Source: Bacteroidales bacterium (lineage in GTDB: Bacteria; Bacteroidota; Bacteroidia; Bacteroidales; Paludibacteraceae). Taken from it: DNA of 64,000 nucleotides. Positions 1 through 9,895 of the stretch are shown in pieces. The stretch's first letter is position 1. Each line of letters opens with the position of its first letter. A program made the translations under genes and the position numbers. The notes under the pieces are model-generated. The model ran no database searches. It saw nothing but the letters and a program-made list of their open reading frames with translations, and was not told where the DNA came from. The stretch is from contig SUXC01000009.1 in the NCBI GenBank assembly GCA_015061165.1, positions 1 to 64,000 on the forward strand. Reading direction: 5' to 3'.

Positions 1-122
1 GCAGCTTAAGGAATATATTGCTTACTATAATAAAGATCGCATCAAGTTACGATTAGGTATGAGTCCGATGCAATATCGATCTAAATATCAATTTTAATAA
101 TCCGTCCAACTTTTTGGGGTCA
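1..122 (+). mobile_element. 3' end of an IS3-family insertion sequence
   Basis: The window opens inside an insertion sequence. The last codons of an IS3-type transposase are followed within 10 bp by a likely terminal inverted repeat at 104-122, which reads TGACCCCAAAAAGTTGGAC on the minus strand. That is a typical IS3/IS150-type end. Everything upstream lies outside the window, so the element may be complete or broken. The base after the repeat (123) is the presumed insertion boundary; the matching target duplication would be outside the window. Confidence 0.75.
2..97 (+). CDS. IS3-family transposase, C-terminal fragment (runs off left edge)
   Basis: Only the last 31 codons are visible, read in the frame starting at base 2 and ending in TAA at 95-97. 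The tail contains YYNKDRIKLRLGMSPMQYR, which matches the ending of IS3-family DDE transposases (OrfB, rve integrase core), where a YYN-R-----G-SP--YR pattern closes the integrase domain. The DDE residues are upstream of the window. The protein would cut and join the IS ends. There is too little sequence to assign a subgroup. Confidence 0.8.
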   Translation, partial: QLKEYIAYYNKDRIKLRLGMSPMQYRSKYQF

Positions 123-193
123 CATCACAAGGCGGCGTCCGAAATTTATCCTCCAACAATCCCTCCTTCAAAATCCATCTGCGGTTATATTTT

Positions 194-314
194 GACCACT
201 GAAATACACGGAACTACACGGAAGCGAGGGGAGATGTCTCAATAAGACAACTTAGACAACAAAACATCAGCATCCTCCGCGTTTCCGTGTCCATCCGTGC
301 TCGTCCGTGGTTGG
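194..314. repeat. CACGGA-type inverted repeat element, copy 1
   Basis: The left arm (194-222) begins GACCACTGAAATACACGGAA. The right arm (278-312) reads TCCGTGTCCATCCGTGCTCG and then CCGTGGT, an imperfect reverse complement of the left arm. The arms enclose about 55 nt without coding potential. The same family recurs at 357-440 and near 55.6-55.85 kb. No other feature is visible from 123 to the promoter at 547. Confidence 0.7.
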
Positions 315-356
315 TATCATTTCCCGCCGACAAAACATCTTTCTGCGGTTATGGTT

Positions 357-440
357 TTAACCACTGAACTACACTGATTTACACTGAACCAAGGATATAT
401 GTATCGTGTTTCCGTGCTCATCCGTGCTTGTCAGTGGTTA
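357..440. repeat. CACGGA-type inverted repeat element, copy 2
   Basis: The left arm starts TTAACCACTGAACTACACTG and the right arm ends CCGTGCTTGTCAGTGGTTA. The outer AACCACTGA/TCAGTGGTT arms pair. This is a shorter relative of the element at 194-314 and ends about 105 bp before the promoter of the next gene. Confidence 0.65.
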
Positions 441-546
441 CATATACTCCCGTTACCTTTTCTTCCGAAAAACCGCCTTTTTCACATATTTTTAACAAAA
501 AATCTACTTTTTGCACTTTTTATTTGTCAATTTGGATTTTTTTTCG

Positions 547-555
547 TACCTTTGC
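547..555 (+). promoter_or_regulatory. Bacteroidota-type -7 promoter element
   Basis: TACCTTTGC matches the Bacteroidota -7 consensus TAnnTTTG. TTTG-containing sequence lies about 20 nt upstream (near 525-533). It implies a start of transcription near 560 and a leader of about 80 nt before the ATG at 640. Confidence 0.75.
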
Positions 556-639
556 GCGCTTTTGGTGTGCAGTATAATTCATTGGGTAATTGTGCTACAC
601 AGAAAGGTACGTTTTTATGCTACATATTTAATCATTATC

Positions 640-1149
640 ATGAAAATTAGACATAACATTATTTTTAGCAATTATTGGCTCATTAGCGGGATAGTGCGTA
701 CCATGTGTGTATGCATTTTCACTGTGATTGGTTTATCATCTGCATCTGCACAAATCTATTCTACAGCGCAGCGTGGCACGCCGTACAATTCATATTCCAA
801 CGAAACGTACGGTTCTTTGTATAATAGCACCACAGATATGCAGCAGGCACAGCCTACCTACAACTCCTACCAATCTACCGTCTATCAGCCCTTTGAGTCT
901 TCTGTACCCAGCGACAACAATCCTGTATTTAGCAATTCGCAGGGAAACAATGATAGACACAATGCCCCTACCAACCGCCGCAATTCAACAGGTTTGCAAG
1001 GAGGTGGTGACCCTGGTACACAAGGTGGTTCCCCTGTTGGCGAAGCATGGGTGATGTTGCTGTTTGCTGCTGTTGCAGCATTGGTGGTCTTTGTTCGCCA
1101 ACGGAAGGCAGCAGTTAGAGGCGAGAGTCCAATATCCAATAGCCAATAA
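640..1149 (+). CDS. Small exported protein with a C-terminal PVGEAW-transmembrane-RQRK tail
   Basis: 169 residues from the ATG at 640. A longer reading to 511 would put the start upstream of the transcription start implied by the promoter at 547-555. The N-terminus has a signal-like hydrophobic segment ending at SASA (about residue 36). The middle is low-complexity, rich in S, N, Q, Y and T. Near the C-terminus comes a GGGDPGTQGGSPVGEAW segment, then a hydrophobic helix and RQRK. This Pro-Gly motif, helix, basic-tail layout resembles a membrane anchor or sorting tail; similar small proteins are common in Bacteroidales but I know of no assigned function. The last residues (SPISNSQ) are encoded by a CCAATAGCCAATA repeat word. 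It lies just upstream of the giant secreted protein and may be co-transcribed with it. Confidence 0.7.
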   Translation: MKIRHNIIFSNYWLISGIVRTMCVCIFTVIGLSSASAQIYSTAQRGTPYNSYSNETYGSLYNSTTDMQQAQPTYNSYQSTVYQPFESSVPSDNNPVFSNSQGNNDRHNAPTNRRNSTGLQGGGDPGTQGGSPVGEAWVMLLFAAVAALVVFVRQRKAAVRGESPISNSQ

Positions 1150-1178
1150 CCACTTGCCCCTCATTTGCCCCTCATCTC

Positions 1179-1222
1179 CATTGGAACCTCATTGGAACCT
1201 GATTGGAACCTGATTGGAACCT
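1179..1222. repeat. Four tandem 11-bp units (CATTGGAACCT)
   Basis: CATTGGAACCT or GATTGGAACCT repeats four times without interruption (1179, 1190, 1201 and 1212). It is preceded by two TGCCCCTCAT units at about 1155-1174. It sits between the two surface-protein genes. Two short palindromes, GTCGCAAAGCGAC, follow near 1272 and 1333. Confidence 0.85.
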
Positions 1223-1354
1223 CACCGAGAGACAATAGAGAAATAACCAAGAGAATATTAAGAAAACGCCGTCGCAAAGCGACATACAACATTACAACTG
1301 AATATCATCAACGTGCCAACAGCACATAAAACGTCGCAAAGCGACAGAGAATAT

Positions 1355-4300
1355 ATGAAAACATTTACCACTTGTGCCGAGAAGAAGGCGAAACAATTTT
1401 TTAACCTATTACAAGGATATACCAAAGGTATACGAATAACTGCCATCCTCATTCTCCTACTAATGGGAGTTAATAATGCGTGGGCGGCTGCTTATATTAG
1501 TGGCGCATCTATTTATTACGAAACAGAGAATGGTGCAACATGGTGGGATGTAGAGGGAACAACTAAAGAATTGGGTACAATATCTACGCTCTATTTGAAA
1601 GGATTTTGGGTAAAAATACTGCCCAATGGTGGAGATGTTTGCCAAAATACAAAAATGTATTATAGAATAAAAGGGACTTCTATATCTGGAGATTATAACA
1701 TTACAAATCCTAACGATTGGAATGCATCCCCTCGTTATTTTGAAACGAGAGACATGAATGTTGATGTATTATCAGGATTAAATGGTGGTACATATACCAT
1801 AGAATTTTGGTTTGAAGGGCATGGCAATAATAATTGTGCTTCTATTTGGTATTCCAACAACAGCAATAACTACAAAATGACATTTACCTATTCTCCTGTT
1901 GTTGATATGTATTTAGCAGGAGATGGATGGTGTGGAAATTCTTGGAGTACCACTAGTGATAATACAAAAATGACCAACAATGGTGATGGAACTTATACAA
2001 AAACCATCTCCGATGTTGATGTTAGCAATCACCAATTTAAAATTAGCGCTTATAACTGGGGGCAACCTCAATATGATGCAGGAGAATATGATGCTTTAGG
2101 ATCTCAAAATGTCTATTCACATTCAGGAAATGATGGCGATAACTTCACATTCAAACCAGTAATGCAAGGCGCTGTAACCATTACTTTGAACACTTTAACT
2201 GGAAGGTTTACAGTTAAATGTGCTACTCCTCTTATTACTTTTGACATGGAAGGTGGAAGTAATGGTACATCCACTCAAGCAGCTTCTTACAAGACTGCAA
2301 CCATCGCGATTACTGTACCTACGAAAACGGGATATACATTTGGAGGTTATTATACTGGAGACAATGGTACAGGAACACAAATCATTGGCACTGACGGAAA
2401 GTGGATTAAAAATAAAACAAACTTCACAGATTCCAATAATCAATGGATTGTAACATCAAACAAAACTCTCTATGCGAAATGGACTGCTACAGAATATACA
2501 ATTACATATAACGACTTATATGGCGTCACACACTCCAACCCTGTAACTTATACCATTGAATCAGAGACTATCACATTTGCAGCACCAACATCACAACGCA
2601 CTGGATACACCTTTGCAGGTTGGAATCCTACTAAAATAGAAAAGGGATCAACAGGCGATAAAACCGTAACTGCGCAGTGGACAGAAATAACATACGCTGT
2701 TACTATTAGTGCTAGTGCCAATGGTTCTGTCAATCCAAGTGGCACCCAACAAGTAGGTGCTTCAGGTCTATCTGTGACCGCTACTGCCAACACGGGTTAT
2801 AAGTTCAAGAATTGGACAGTTACTGACGGTGCTCAAGTAACAGATGCCAATAGCGCCTCTACAACAGTCACAGCTACTGCAGAAGGTACAATTACTGCTA
2901 ACTTTGAGGAAGACTTGAGCACAGGTTGGTACTTAGCAGGTGAGTTTAGCAATAACGGTGATGATGATACAGGATGGAAAACGAACAAAATTGAGTTCCA
3001 AAAAATATCTGGACAAAGTACTGGTACCGTATCATATATAACAATGGATCTTCTACCAACCACTTTTACGGACGACTATAAAATGTCATTCAAAATTGTG
3101 AATGGCGGTAATTGGTATGGTAATAACGGAACATATAAGAAAGCAAATAACAAACAACAATGGCAGTTTGAAACAGATAAAGGTAATTGTAACTTAGAAG
3201 TATCATTACCTGGAACCTACACATTCCGCTTGCAGTCAGATAGTACAACAAATAGCAAAAAGTATATAAGTATTGTATATCCTATTGTTAACCAATTGCA
3301 AGTATATACTGCCAACCCCGCGCACAATGATGCAATAGCAAACTGGGATTGGGACAGCCAAAATGGAGATATTTATACAAAAACGCTCTCACTCAATGCT
3401 AATACAGATTATACCTTCAAGGCAGTTATTAATTCAGCATTTTATGGTCAGGCCACAACCCTAACCCGCGTGAGTTCTTCAGCGACTCTCAATACCAGCG
3501 GTGGAAACGTTACCCTCAGTACTGATATTGCAGGTGACTATATTTTCACATTCAATGCTTCTAACAACCAACTCGCTATCACCTACCCTGAGTACACAAT
3601 AGTACCTATCTACCTTAATTTGAGCGATTTTACAGATTGGGAAAAAGATAATGCATCTTTCAAGATTAAATATGATAACATCACTACTACATTCACTCAA
3701 ATCGGTTGCTCTCACTACTATACCTGCGAAGCACCACAAGAAAAAAACATCACTATCTTCCGCACCGATGGCGCAAGCGAATGGAACCCTATATCAACCA
3801 TAGTTCCTACAAATGCTAATAATTGTTTCAAAGTCACAGGATGGACTACAGGTTCTTGGTCCACCTACACCGAACCAACACACGACATCACTATCAACGC
3901 ACCTGAGAGTGGAACAATCAAAGTGACCATTGGTGGTGTAACTACTACAGTCACTTCTGAAGCTAAAACGATAAGCAATGTAGCGCTCAATGCACAAATG
4001 ACCGTTGCATTCACACCTGCAACGGGCTACGAATTGGGCAAAGCTATCATTCAAATAGGCAACAATGAAAAAGCCAGTGCTGCGGGCACATACACCGTCT
4101 GTGGTCCAACAGAGATTACTGCTTACTTCGTGACAGAAGAAGACCAAGTCGTTTATCTTCGTCCTACTGATGCATGGCTCGCAGATAACGCACGCTTTGC
4201 TGCATACGCCTTCAACCGTTACGCAGGCACCGATGCAGCACGATGGATTGAACTCACCACCAAAGACACAGACTACACTGGTGCTTTCAGTGGTATAATC

Positions 4301-7300
4301 CCCGCAGGATTTAGCCATGTGCAGTTTGTACGCATGCCAGAAACAGGCGACTTCAGTTTCGCTATTGATTCAGCACAAACCCTAAACTATTCCATCCCAA
4401 CCGACGGTATAAACAACCGATTTATACTCGGTTCACAAATAACATCGGGTAGTGATAAAGATAACTATCAAGGTAGTTGGGAGGCAAGCAACACCCCTAT
4501 TTATGGTATCCCTGGCGATTGGCAAGGCAACAAAAACTGGTCTGCTGATGCCTATCCACTAATGGGTCCTAATGGTGAAGTAACCGTCAATATTACTCAA
4601 ACCAATACTACTTTGGGCTTCAAAGTATATAGTTATCCTTATGCAACTACTGATGACGACCAATGGCTTGGCAACAATAGTACAATGGTTCGTGGCGGAG
4701 ATGCCGTGCACGAAGGAGGTTGGACAATGGAGATAAACAAAAACAACTGCGGTTTATACGTAGATATTGCAGGAAATTATATCTTTAATTTCAATATCCG
4801 TAACAAGAAACTTACCGTCCAATACCCTGAACTACCTGTGCCAAGTGCTATCACAGCTACCTCTAAACGCTTATATGATAATACCGAACTTGATTGGTTC
4901 GAAGGCGACGGCACAGAAGCCAACCCATACAAACTCTACTATGACGAAGCTATACGCTTGACTGTGTCACCATTAACAGAAGTGGCAGGATTGACTGCTT
5001 ACTACAAAGTAGGCGACAATGAGGAACAAACATCCAACGTCTTCGATTGGGAAGAAACGATATCTGAACCAACCAAGACAACTATCCAAGCATACTACAA
5101 AAATGCAACAGGCACTTCCACCGAAACCGTCAGCGTTGAAACACCTTATTATATACATATCTCCCTACCTTTCTATTTGATGACAGAACCATCGGGCGAA
5201 ATAAATATTGACCGCGTGGCAGCAGGGGAAAACATCTTAGTACAATTCCGTTCGGATGCTGCTGCTACGGTAGGTTTGTATGTCAAGATAGGCAATGGAG
5301 AAGAACAAAAATTAACAGATATCATAAGTACTATATCTACTGATTACACCCACGATGTTGATAACAACATTGCTCCTTGTATTCTACACTACATTGCACG
5401 TTCTACTGCAGCAGTAAATGGTCGTACATTTGAAGCAACAGTTGATGTGGTTATTTATAAGAATGTGATTATCAAAGTACACGACCCAGAGGGTTGGGTA
5501 AAGAACGCATATATGTGGCGCGACTATAGCGATGCAGTAAAAACACAATGGCCTGGAGAGCCTGTACTGCAAAACTTTGGCACATGGCGCGTATTCAGCG
5601 TGAAATATCCATACTACGACCGCTTCATTGTGAACGACGGAAAAGCAGAAGGTGCCACCCAAACAATTGACTACGTTCTTCCAGCAGATGACACTTGCTA
5701 CGAACTGCTTGCCCCTGCTAACAATGGCTCTTCTGACCCAGCAGACACAGGTAAATATGGATTGCAAGTTGCTGATTGCCCTGGCAACTTGATGGTAAAT
5801 AACATCAAAGACACCACACTCATGGAAGGCGAACAAATCGTCGTAATGCCAGAGGTATTTGTAGGATTGGGATATAAACTGAGCGATGTAGAAATCACAC
5901 ACCTCAATGCAGATAATCCAAGTAGCGTGCGAGTAATGCAATCAGGAAACAACATCATCGTTTCAGGATACGGTATAGGCTCATCAAATGTAACAGTAAG
6001 CTTCACTCTCGGCACTGAAACCATCACTAAGACATTCACAGTGACTGTAGTGAAGAATACACACATTACAATTCAAGTCAAAGTACCAGTTAACTTTGGA
6101 GATGGCAACGATTACCAATGGAAAGACGGTACTAAAATCGGTATTCGCTATTGGGGAACTGGCATTAACGGTACTGACATGACTATGGATTATGCTTACA
6201 CAGATGCAACATATCACTACGCACAAGCACAACTTCCATTGGGCACAGATGATAAGATTAACTTCCACTTCTACTATGAGAGGCATAGTGATGAATATGC
6301 GAAATGGCGTCAGTCTTCAAATGTCACAGCAACTGTCAGCGGATGCTACAAATTAGCACAAGGAAGCGATTATTATCGTAGTGCAACTCGCGACGGTGAC
6401 TACTGCTTCGATGACACCAACTATGCACAATACCAAGTAAAAGTGTTCTTGCCTATAGCAGGTAAAGAGTATAGTTCGAATGTTGTTACTAACACAATAG
6501 ATACATTATCATTCTTTGCTCCAGGACAGAATGAAACGGGCTATCGTGCAGGTACTGTACAATTGTATAAAAACGGCAAAATGGTTGCTGCTATCAATCC
6601 TACTATGTTTGCTGAATCTAATGTGTACACGGCAACTGTTAATGAGACAGGAGATGGACTGGGGAATGTAGCACCTTATTCTGGCAACTTCTACATCCGC
6701 ACATGGGGTACAGACGGAGATATTAATAATATGGGTTGGTATTCTGTGAAAGAATGGAATGCCAGTCAAAAGAAGAGCCGCAGTTTTACCGAGTTCACTT
6801 CACGCGAAGGCGAGTTCTACAACCACTATTGGGTACAAGCAATGAATACAGGCGATTTCGATGGCAAAGATGTAAGCGCTTGTGTAGCAAACGAATACAA
6901 CGATGACCTTGCAGGTAAACTCACCAAAGGCAAAGGTACAGATGAATCTGGCGATATTAAAGTTGGATCAGGCAAAGTTATCAATGTGCGCTTCGGTTAC
7001 GACCCACGCACCAACTATTTCGGTCGTGCTATCATCAAAGGTTCAGAATACGACAACTACCTCAATATCCATTGCGACAACGCATACAAGGATAAGAATT
7101 GTAGCATAAAACTGCCATATGGTACTTCTGGTTTAGAAAATAAAATGCAAGATATCAGTAACTGGTGTTATCAACGCGATTTCTATGTACCAATCACCAA
7201 TAGCAAGCCATCTGCCTCTTTGTATGTTGAGGCAACTTCACCAAGTACAACAATAACCGTAACAGATCACTTGTTAGGTTATGTAATCAACGAAATAACT

Positions 7301-8845
7301 GGCGAAGAAACCACAACCCCAGTACAACGCACAGTGATTGGCTCTGGTACAACCAACGGAACATACTTGATTCGCGTGGTATATGACTTCAAGACCAACC
7401 GTATCATCGCGGCTTGGTTGCCACAAGGCACTGTTGATGTAAAAGAAGATCGCACACTCAATGCTGATGTACTATTCGTGCGCCAAGAAAACAACGAAGT
7501 GCCACAAATACAACTCGCCGAGAATGGTAAGATTCGTAGTTTGGAGAGTATGTACTTTGCGATAGAGTTACTCCGTGGAGATAAAGATAGAAACAACCGC
7601 CGCCAAGAGCAATACTGGTTTACTCTCCCATTCGACTGCAAAGTGGGTAGTATCTCTGGTGTGCATGGATATATGCAAATCTGGGGTATCCAGCGCTATC
7701 GTGGTGACCTCCGCGCACAAAAGGGTTGGTATGCAGAGACACCTACCTTCTGGGAATGGCTCGACACAGAGGATGTGATGCATGCGGGCGAAGGATACCT
7801 GCTCGTATTCGACAAAAAGAACGCACCATGGAATGAAATTGGAATCAATGATGGTGCAGATACCATCTCCATGATGCGTCTCTACTTCCCATCAATGACC
7901 AGCGGATTTGATATGCAGCAACAATCAGCAGAGCAGCTCACTCGCACCTACGAGAACCACACTTGTACTCTAACGCTTCACGATCGTTACTTGCAAGATA
8001 GCAACTGGAAAGTAATCGGAACAACCAGCTACAACAACGCAGGTATCACGGGATATACTATTGATACTGATCCTGAATACGAAGAACTGAGCGATGCACC
8101 AAGCTTCCGCTATTCTTATGAGTACAATTGGGAGAACGGATTCAAATATACTTACACACCTGAAGACGGAAAAACTGCCACCTACAAATCATTCTTTGGC
8201 TATATGGTACAATTTGCTGGTACAATCAATTGGCAACCTATCATGAGCGAGACCGTACCAGAGGGTATTGCTGCGCGCCGTCGCGTGGCAGAGGGCGAAC
8301 GCACATCCTACACTACCCGTCTTGAATTGGCTAATGCCAACGGCGAGAAGCAAGACCAAGCATTCGTGGCATTGGATGAAAAAGCTACTACCACCTTCGA
8401 CCAAAACAAGGATCTCAATAAGATAATCAATGCAGGAAAAGCCAACATCTACACATTGTCGGAGAATATTCCATTCGCAGGTAACACCCTGCCTATGGAG
8501 AAAGTGACCGTGCCAGTAGGTGTGGTGGTAAAAGAGGTAGGCAAATATACCTTCCGCATGCCTGACGGCACAGATGGTATTTCAGTCTTCCTCATCGACA
8601 ATCAAACAGGTATACAAACCAATATGCTCTTGGATGAATATACCGTCATGCTCGATGCAGGTACCTGCGAAAATCGTTTCTACTTGGCTGTCGATCCAGA
8701 CCGCACTGCTACATCTGTGGAGAACATAGGCGAAGAGGCGAAAGGCGAGGAGGCGAAAGACCAGATAAAGAAATTCCTCATCGATGGTCAGCTCTTCATC
8801 CGCACTGCCGACGGCACCTTCGATGCTAAGGGACAGCGTTTGTAA
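1355..8845 (+). CDS. Giant secreted surface protein (2496 aa) with InlB-B-like repeats and starch-binding-like modules
   Basis: The ATG at 1355 gives a long signal peptide with its hydrophobic core at about residues 29-44, ending NAWA. The ATG at 1313 would add 14 residues. Recognisable parts in order: a CBM26-like segment (about 185-290, DMYLAGDGWCGNSW); Listeria-Bacteroides/Flg_new repeats (about 292-445, with GYTFGGYYTG, TLYAKW, GYTFAGWNP); a divergent InlB B-repeat (about 448-520, GYKFKNWTV, ITANFEE); further beta-rich CBM-like modules; a second CBM26-like module (about 1369-1450, VHDPEGWVKNAYMW); and a Big_2-like domain (about 1475-1568). The end carries the SVEN...KKFLIDGQLFI...DAKGQRL module shared with three other proteins in the window. 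Role: probably a cell-surface adhesin or glycan-binding protein; no catalytic domain is recognised. The coding strand contains a GGCGAAGAGGCGAAAGGCGA repeat word near 8729-8757. Confidence 0.85.
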   Translation: MKTFTTCAEKKAKQFFNLLQGYTKGIRITAILILLLMGVNNAWAAAYISGASIYYETENGATWWDVEGTTKELGTISTLYLKGFWVKILPNGGDVCQNTKMYYRIKGTSISGDYNITNPNDWNASPRYFETRDMNVDVLSGLNGGTYTIEFWFEGHGNNNCASIWYSNNSNNYKMTFTYSPVVDMYLAGDGWCGNSWSTTSDNTKMTNNGDGTYTKTISDVDVSNHQFKISAYNWGQPQYDAGEYDALGSQNVYSHSGNDGDNFTFKPVMQGAVTITLNTLTGRFTVKCATPLITFDMEGGSNGTSTQAASYKTATIAITVPTKTGYTFGGYYTGDNGTGTQIIGTDGKWIKNKTNFTDSNNQWIVTSNKTLYAKWTATEYTITYNDLYGVTHSNPVTYTIESETITFAAPTSQRTGYTFAGWNPTKIEKGSTGDKTVTAQWTEITYAVTISASANGSVNPSGTQQVGASGLSVTATANTGYKFKNWTVTDGAQVTDANSASTTVTATAEGTITANFEEDLSTGWYLAGEFSNNGDDDTGWKTNKIEFQKISGQSTGTVSYITMDLLPTTFTDDYKMSFKIVNGGNWYGNNGTYKKANNKQQWQFETDKGNCNLEVSLPGTYTFRLQSDSTTNSKKYISIVYPIVNQLQVYTANPAHNDAIANWDWDSQNGDIYTKTLSLNANTDYTFKAVINSAFYGQATTLTRVSSSATLNTSGGNVTLSTDIAGDYIFTFNASNNQLAITYPEYTIVPIYLNLSDFTDWEKDNASFKIKYDNITTTFTQIGCSHYYTCEAPQEKNITIFRTDGASEWNPISTIVPTNANNCFKVTGWTTGSWSTYTEPTHDITINAPESGTIKVTIGGVTTTVTSEAKTISNVALNAQMTVAFTPATGYELGKAIIQIGNNEKASAAGTYTVCGPTEITAYFVTEEDQVVYLRPTDAWLADNARFAAYAFNRYAGTDAARWIELTTKDTDYTGAFSGIIPAGFSHVQFVRMPETGDFSFAIDSAQTLNYSIPTDGINNRFILGSQITSGSDKDNYQGSWEASNTPIYGIPGDWQGNKNWSADAYPLMGPNGEVTVNITQTNTTLGFKVYSYPYATTDDDQWLGNNSTMVRGGDAVHEGGWTMEINKNNCGLYVDIAGNYIFNFNIRNKKLTVQYPELPVPSAITATSKRLYDNTELDWFEGDGTEANPYKLYYDEAIRLTVSPLTEVAGLTAYYKVGDNEEQTSNVFDWEETISEPTKTTIQAYYKNATGTSTETVSVETPYYIHISLPFYLMTEPSGEINIDRVAAGENILVQFRSDAAATVGLYVKIGNGEEQKLTDIISTISTDYTHDVDNNIAPCILHYIARSTAAVNGRTFEATVDVVIYKNVIIKVHDPEGWVKNAYMWRDYSDAVKTQWPGEPVLQNFGTWRVFSVKYPYYDRFIVNDGKAEGATQTIDYVLPADDTCYELLAPANNGSSDPADTGKYGLQVADCPGNLMVNNIKDTTLMEGEQIVVMPEVFVGLGYKLSDVEITHLNADNPSSVRVMQSGNNIIVSGYGIGSSNVTVSFTLGTETITKTFTVTVVKNTHITIQVKVPVNFGDGNDYQWKDGTKIGIRYWGTGINGTDMTMDYAYTDATYHYAQAQLPLGTDDKINFHFYYERHSDEYAKWRQSSNVTATVSGCYKLAQGSDYYRSATRDGDYCFDDTNYAQYQVKVFLPIAGKEYSSNVVTNTIDTLSFFAPGQNETGYRAGTVQLYKNGKMVAAINPTMFAESNVYTATVNETGDGLGNVAPYSGNFYIRTWGTDGDINNMGWYSVKEWNASQKKSRSFTEFTSREGEFYNHYWVQAMNTGDFDGKDVSACVANEYNDDLAGKLTKGKGTDESGDIKVGSGKVINVRFGYDPRTNYFGRAIIKGSEYDNYLNIHCDNAYKDKNCSIKLPYGTSGLENKMQDISNWCYQRDFYVPITNSKPSASLYVEATSPSTTITVTDHLLGYVINEITGEETTTPVQRTVIGSGTTNGTYLIRVVYDFKTNRIIAAWLPQGTVDVKEDRTLNADVLFVRQENNEVPQIQLAENGKIRSLESMYFAIELLRGDKDRNNRRQEQYWFTLPFDCKVGSISGVHGYMQIWGIQRYRGDLRAQKGWYAETPTFWEWLDTEDVMHAGEGYLLVFDKKNAPWNEIGINDGADTISMMRLYFPSMTSGFDMQQQSAEQLTRTYENHTCTLTLHDRYLQDSNWKVIGTTSYNNAGITGYTIDTDPEYEELSDAPSFRYSYEYNWENGFKYTYTPEDGKTATYKSFFGYMVQFAGTINWQPIMSETVPEGIAARRRVAEGERTSYTTRLELANANGEKQDQAFVALDEKATTTFDQNKDLNKIINAGKANIYTLSENIPFAGNTLPMEKVTVPVGVVVKEVGKYTFRMPDGTDGISVFLIDNQTGIQTNMLLDEYTVMLDAGTCENRFYLAVDPDRTATSVENIGEEAKGEEAKDQIKKFLIDGQLFIRTADGTFDAKGQRL

Positions 8846-8872
8846 GGCCACCCCTCTACCCTGACCTGTGGG

Positions 8873-9100
8873 GCGAGGAGGCGATAAGGCGAGGAGGTGA
8901 GAGGCTCAGATAAGAAAAATGTGACAGTGAGACACTGAGACAGTAAAATTTAAAAAGTATATACACGTGTGTATAATATGTATATAGTTTTAGAAATGCA
9001 CTGTCTCAGTGTCTCAGTGTCTCACTGTCTCAGTGTCAGTCACACTCTTGAAAACCAAAAATAGGCTATCCACCGCTTATCCACCGCTTATCCACCCGAT
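8873..9100. repeat. Intergenic block of three simple-repeat word families
   Basis: The 409-bp gap after the giant gene contains three things. There is a GGCGAGGAGG-type word (8873-8905). There is a 19-bp perfect inverted repeat, GACAGTGAGACACTGAGAC at 8923-8941 against its complement at 9011-9029, inside a longer CTCAGTGT tract. There is a CCACCGCTTATCCACCGCTT tandem (9070-9098). The inverted repeat could act as a weak terminator, but it has no clear T-run and a 69-nt loop. The rest of the gap up to the promoter at 9171 shows nothing else. Confidence 0.75.
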
Positions 9101-9170
9101 AAAACTATATTTAATTGGGGTTTAGAATTGCTACTTGGAAACTACAAAAGTGTTAAAGTTTCCTAAAATA

Positions 9171-9203
9171 TTTGACAGTTCCAAAAAAAAATAGTACTTT
9201 TGC
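9171..9203 (+). promoter_or_regulatory. Promoter of the efflux operon
   Basis: TTTG at 9171-9174, a 20-nt gap, then TACTTTTGC at 9195-9203: the Bacteroidota -33/-7 pair. It is placed to start the tetR-RND operon. The imperfect AT-rich tract over the spacer may hold the repressor operator, but I see no clear palindrome. Confidence 0.8.
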
Positions 9204-9253
9204 ACAGTTTTTGTAAAATGACAAAGCGCACTCACACGTAGGAAGCAACAACA

Positions 9254-9889
9254 ATGATAGACGTAAAAGAAAACATACTCAAAGTGGCAACCACACGTAT
9301 GCAACAAGTAGGCATACGCTCTGTCAGCATAGATGAACTATGCAAAGAATTGGGTATATCCAAAAAAACTTTCTACGTCTATTTCCCCTCCAAAGATGAC
9401 CTCGTAGAAGCCATCCTACTTGCACACGAAGCGAAAATGGTCAACGACGTACAACAACTGGTGGACCGAAAATCTGTCGTACAATGTATTACCGACTGGA
9501 CAAAAATTGCGCGCCAAACCGAAAAATGTACCCACCAAACACCACCTATGCTCTATGACCTAAAGAAATACTACCCCAACCTGCACAAACAACATCTCAA
9601 ACGCATGCGCAACGTGATGAAGCAGTTTTTGGTACAATTTTTGCAAAAAGGTCAGGCAGAAGGCATCTTCCGCAACGCAATAGACATAGAAGTGGCTGCC
9701 ATGCTTATGGTCAATACCCACCTCATGTTGGCAGAATACACCGATAGTCACGAACTCAGTGAACAAGAAATACGCCACATACGCAAAACATCCATGGATA
9801 TTCTCCTGCGAGGTATCTTCACACCCGAAGGACTACTCACATTGGAAAAAGCGGTCAGAAATAGGAACGATAATCATATTAAACCATAA
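9254..9889 (+). CDS. TetR/AcrR-family transcriptional regulator
   Basis: 211 residues. The N-terminal helix-turn-helix (about residues 8-55) contains the typical SIDELCKELGISKKTFYVYF and then PSKDDLVEAIL. The all-helical C-terminal ligand-binding and dimer domain is divergent, as usual. It is the first gene of a run with tolC-like, MFP and RND pump genes. It most likely represses that operon from the promoter at 9171-9203 and releases it on binding a pump substrate. The 6-bp gap to the next gene supports co-transcription. The inducer cannot be predicted. Confidence 0.92.
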   Translation: MIDVKENILKVATTRMQQVGIRSVSIDELCKELGISKKTFYVYFPSKDDLVEAILLAHEAKMVNDVQQLVDRKSVVQCITDWTKIARQTEKCTHQTPPMLYDLKKYYPNLHKQHLKRMRNVMKQFLVQFLQKGQAEGIFRNAIDIEVAAMLMVNTHLMLAEYTDSHELSEQEIRHIRKTSMDILLRGIFTPEGLLTLEKAVRNRNDNHIKP

Positions 9890-9895
9890 TAATAA

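Noticed and set aside
511-639. Upstream extension of the small exported protein to the ATG at 511
   Set aside because: The promoter -7 element at 547-555 lies inside the extension, and the signal peptide fits the ATG at 640.
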